Source: JBGPLJ01 sp963826145 (GTDB lineage: Bacteria > Pseudomonadota > Gammaproteobacteria > Steroidobacterales > Steroidobacteraceae). Taken from it: DNA of 64,000 bases. Location: contig CAWGVW010000002.1 in NCBI GenBank assembly GCA_963826145.1, positions 992,001 through 1,056,000 of the forward strand, given 5' to 3'. The translations under genes and the position numbers were made by a program. The notes under the pieces were generated by a model. The model was not told where the DNA came from and did no database searches. It was given only the letters and a program-made list of their open reading frames with translations. This document shows, piece after piece, positions 62,374 through 64,000 of this stretch. Every line of letters begins with the position of its first letter. Position 1 is the first letter of the stretch.

Positions 62374-62820
62374 TCAGCCGCCGAGCTTGGCTTTGATCTT
62401 CGCGCCCACGGCGCCCATGTCGGCCCGGCCCTGGGCCTTCTGCTTCACGAGCCCCATGACCTTGCCCATGTCCCTGATGGTTTGCGCGCCGGTGGCGCCG
62501 ATCGCCTCGGCGATCAGGGCTTCGAGTTCCGACTCGGAGAGCTGCTGGGGCAGGTAGGCGGTCAGGAGGGCGATCTCGGCCGTTTCCTTGGCAACGAGGT
62601 CGGCGCGATTGCCCGCCTGGAACTGCACGACCGATTCCTTGCGCTGCTTGATCATCTTGTCGAGGACCGCGAGCACCTGGGCGTCGTCGAGCGTGATGCG
62701 CTCGTCGACTTCGCGCTGCTTGATGGCCGCGCCGATCATGCGAATGCAGCCGAGGCGGTCCTTGTCGCCGGCACGCATCGCCGCCTTCATGTCCTCTGTG
62801 ATTCTTTCTTTCAGGGACAT
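62374..62820 (-). CDS. yqeY: GatB/YqeY domain protein
   Basis: This 148-residue protein has SLKERITEDMKAAMRAGDKDRLGCIRMIGAAIKQREVDERITLDDAQVLAVLDKMIKQRKESVVQFQAGNRADLVAKETAEIALLTAYLPQQLSESELEALI, the YqeY helical domain related to the C-terminal tRNA-binding part of GatB. It sits between rpsU and dnaG, a place seen in several gammaproteobacterial lineages. Its role is unclear; tRNA-linked quality control is one suggestion. It is co-transcribed with dnaG (29-base gap). Confidence 0.93.
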   Translation of the reverse strand: MSLKERITEDMKAAMRAGDKDRLGCIRMIGAAIKQREVDERITLDDAQVLAVLDKMIKQRKESVVQFQAGNRADLVAKETAEIALLTAYLPQQLSESELEALIAEAIGATGAQTIRDMGKVMGLVKQKAQGRADMGAVGAKIKAKLGG

Positions 62821-62849
62821 GTTGCACTCGCTCGCTTGGGGGTTGGGGT

Positions 62850-63062
62850 TTAGCGTGCCGCGGGGCGCGTGACGTCGCGGGACAGTCGCTTCAGATGCCG
62901 TTTGATCGCCGCCGCCTTCTTGCGTTTCCGCTCCTGGGTCGGCTTCTCGTAGAATTCGCGGCGCCGCAGCTCTGTCAGGATGCCGGCTTTCTCGCACGCG
63001 CGCTTGAAGCGGCGCAGAGCCGCATCGAAATATTCGTTTTCTCTGACACGTACGCTCGGCAT
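62850..63062 (-). CDS. rpsU: 30S ribosomal protein bS21
   Basis: This 70-residue protein has PSVRVRENEYFDAALRRFKRACEKAGILTELRRREFYEKPTQERKRKKAAAIKRHLKRLS, the complete bS21 sequence with its basic C-terminal tail. bS21 binds the platform of the small subunit near the anti-Shine-Dalgarno region and helps initiation. It is the first gene of the macromolecular-synthesis operon, and a divergent promoter for it lies in the 123-base gap before tsaD. Confidence 0.97.
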   Translation of the reverse strand: MPSVRVRENEYFDAALRRFKRACEKAGILTELRRREFYEKPTQERKRKKAAAIKRHLKRLSRDVTRPAAR

Positions 63063-63101
63063 TGGTAACAGGTTCCTGACGGGGCCTAAAAAGGGTTGGC
63101 G

Positions 63102-63131
63102 ATTCTAAGAGATGTGCCCCCAAAAAGGCAA
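63102..63131 (-). promoter_or_regulatory. Predicted sigma-70 promoter of rpsU-yqeY-dnaG-rpoD
   Basis: On the minus strand TTGCCT (63131-63126) and TAGAAT (63107-63102) form a -35/-10 pair separated by 18 bases, located 40 bases upstream of the rpsU start. It is a reasonable but not strong consensus match, chosen by eye. Confidence 0.42.
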
Positions 63132-63185
63132 AAACGGCGTAATGACAGGGTCTTGGCTCGGCAGGCCGGCCCCGGTATGGGCGCC

Positions 63186-64000
63186 ATGAGGGTGCTCGGG
63201 ATCGAGTCTTCCTGCGACGAAACCGCGGTTGCCGTCCTGGACGAGGAACGGGGCCTGCTCGCGCACCGGCTCCACAGCCAGTCGGACATGCATGACCGCT
63301 ATGGTGGGGTTGTGCCCGAGCTCGCTTCGCGCGATCACGTCCGCCACCTCGTGCCCCTGACCCGGGCGGTGCTTGCCGATGCGGCCAGCCGGCCGGCCGA
63401 CATTGATGCCGTGGCGTATACGGCCGGTCCCGGCCTGATCGGCGCGCTCCTCGTGGGGGCGGCCTTTGGGCGGAGCCTCGCCTATGCCTGGAATCGGCCG
63501 GCGATCGCCGTTCACCATCTGGAGGGGCACCTGATGGCACCGATGCTCGAGCCGGATGCGCCGCAATTCCCATTCCTCGCGCTCCTCGTGTCGGGCGGGC
63601 ACACCATGCTCATCGACGTTCATGCTTTCGCCGATTACCGCGTGCTCGGTCAGTCGGTCGACGATGCGGCGGGCGAAGCCTTCGACAAGACGGCGAAGCT
63701 CCTGGGCCTCCCGTATCCGGGGGGCGCCCACCTCGAAAGACTCGCGGCACTCGGCAGGGCCGGCCGCCACACATTGCCGCGGCCGATGCTCGACCGTCCG
63801 GGTTTCGATTTCAGCTTCAGCGGGCTCAAGACCGCAGCCGCCCTATTGATTCGCGGGCGTGAACTCACGGCTACCGACCGCAACGATCTCGCGAGCGACA
63901 TCCAGGCCGCCATCGTTGATACGCTTGTCGCGAAGACGCGGCGCGCGCTTGTGGAAACCCGGCTGAAGACGCTGGTGGTCGCCGGCGGCGTCGGCGCCAA
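63186..64000 (+). CDS. tsaD: tRNA N6-threonylcarbamoyladenosine synthase TsaD (partial)
   Basis: ATG 63186 begins MRVLGIESSCDETAVAVLDEERGLLAHRLHSQSDMHDRYGGVVPELASRDHVRHLVPLTRAVL, the universal TsaD/Kae1 start. The metal-binding HHLEGHLMAPML (H-x3-H), LLVSGGHTMLI, DDAAGEAFDKTAKLLGLPYPGG and FSFSGLKTAA motifs follow. With TsaB, TsaE and TsaC it makes t6A37 of ANN-decoding tRNAs, which include the tRNA-Ile at 43557. The window ends after 271 codons, so the C-terminal fifth is missing. It is divergent from rpsU, as in most Gammaproteobacteria. Confidence 0.97.
   Translation, partial: MRVLGIESSCDETAVAVLDEERGLLAHRLHSQSDMHDRYGGVVPELASRDHVRHLVPLTRAVLADAASRPADIDAVAYTAGPGLIGALLVGAAFGRSLAYAWNRPAIAVHHLEGHLMAPMLEPDAPQFPFLALLVSGGHTMLIDVHAFADYRVLGQSVDDAAGEAFDKTAKLLGLPYPGGAHLERLAALGRAGRHTLPRPMLDRPGFDFSFSGLKTAAALLIRGRELTATDRNDLASDIQAAIVDTLVAKTRRALVETRLKTLVVAGGVGA

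Overview
GC-rich bacterial DNA. The right end carries tsaD diverging from rpsU-yqeY-dnaG-rpoD, a gene order typical of Gammaproteobacteria. Xanthomonadales, Nevskiales or Steroidobacterales relatives fit best, but that placement is inference. There is no transposase, integrase gene, rRNA or CRISPR array in the window.

Region 1 (1-17.0 kb) is the distal part of a chromosomal integron: same-orientation gene cassettes, each followed by an attC site. About 17 cassettes are well preserved. Twelve attC sites form a homogeneous 129-130 bp family, three are a shorter 87 bp type, and a few are intermediate. In nearly every cassette the first 10-14 bases after the upstream crossover are the reverse complement of the bases ending at its own R'' box, so cassette limits can be read directly. 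Many gene stop codons are supplied by the TAA or TGA inside R''. The cargo is dominated by toxin-antitoxin pairs (two HicAB, a ParE type, DUF4160/DUF2442, two DUF433/DUF5615, BrnTA) plus small membrane proteins, a GNAT, MAPEG, DUF1772, SnoaL-like and SMP-30-like proteins. intI and attI would lie to the left, outside the window. From about 11 kb the sites degenerate, and pseudogenes appear.

Region 2 (17-46 kb) is a long run of short, mostly single-domain genes, almost all on the + strand: VOC, GFA, GNAT, cupin, NTF2-like, DUF1801, SDR, MaoC and hot-dog proteins, and two FAD-linked oxidases. Collapsed or relic attC sites at about 25.7, 28.0 and 34.6 kb suggest that part of it is an eroded extension of the array. 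A translationally coupled operon occupies 39.6-43.5 kb.

At 43.56-43.87 kb a tRNA-Ile(CAU) gene is split between tRNA positions 36 and 37 by a 241 nt group I intron. P1, P2, P4, P5, P6, P7, P8 and P9 can all be drawn from the sequence.

Region 3 (44-64 kb) is conventional: oxidoreductases, a PQQ alcohol dehydrogenase with a cytochrome c domain, an RND efflux pump with its adaptor, a LysR regulator, a thioesterase and the rpsU-yqeY-dnaG-rpoD operon. Several otherwise good genes, including essential dnaG (twice), carry single-base frameshifts that are all +1 insertions. This points to insertion errors in the sequence as the likeliest cause.
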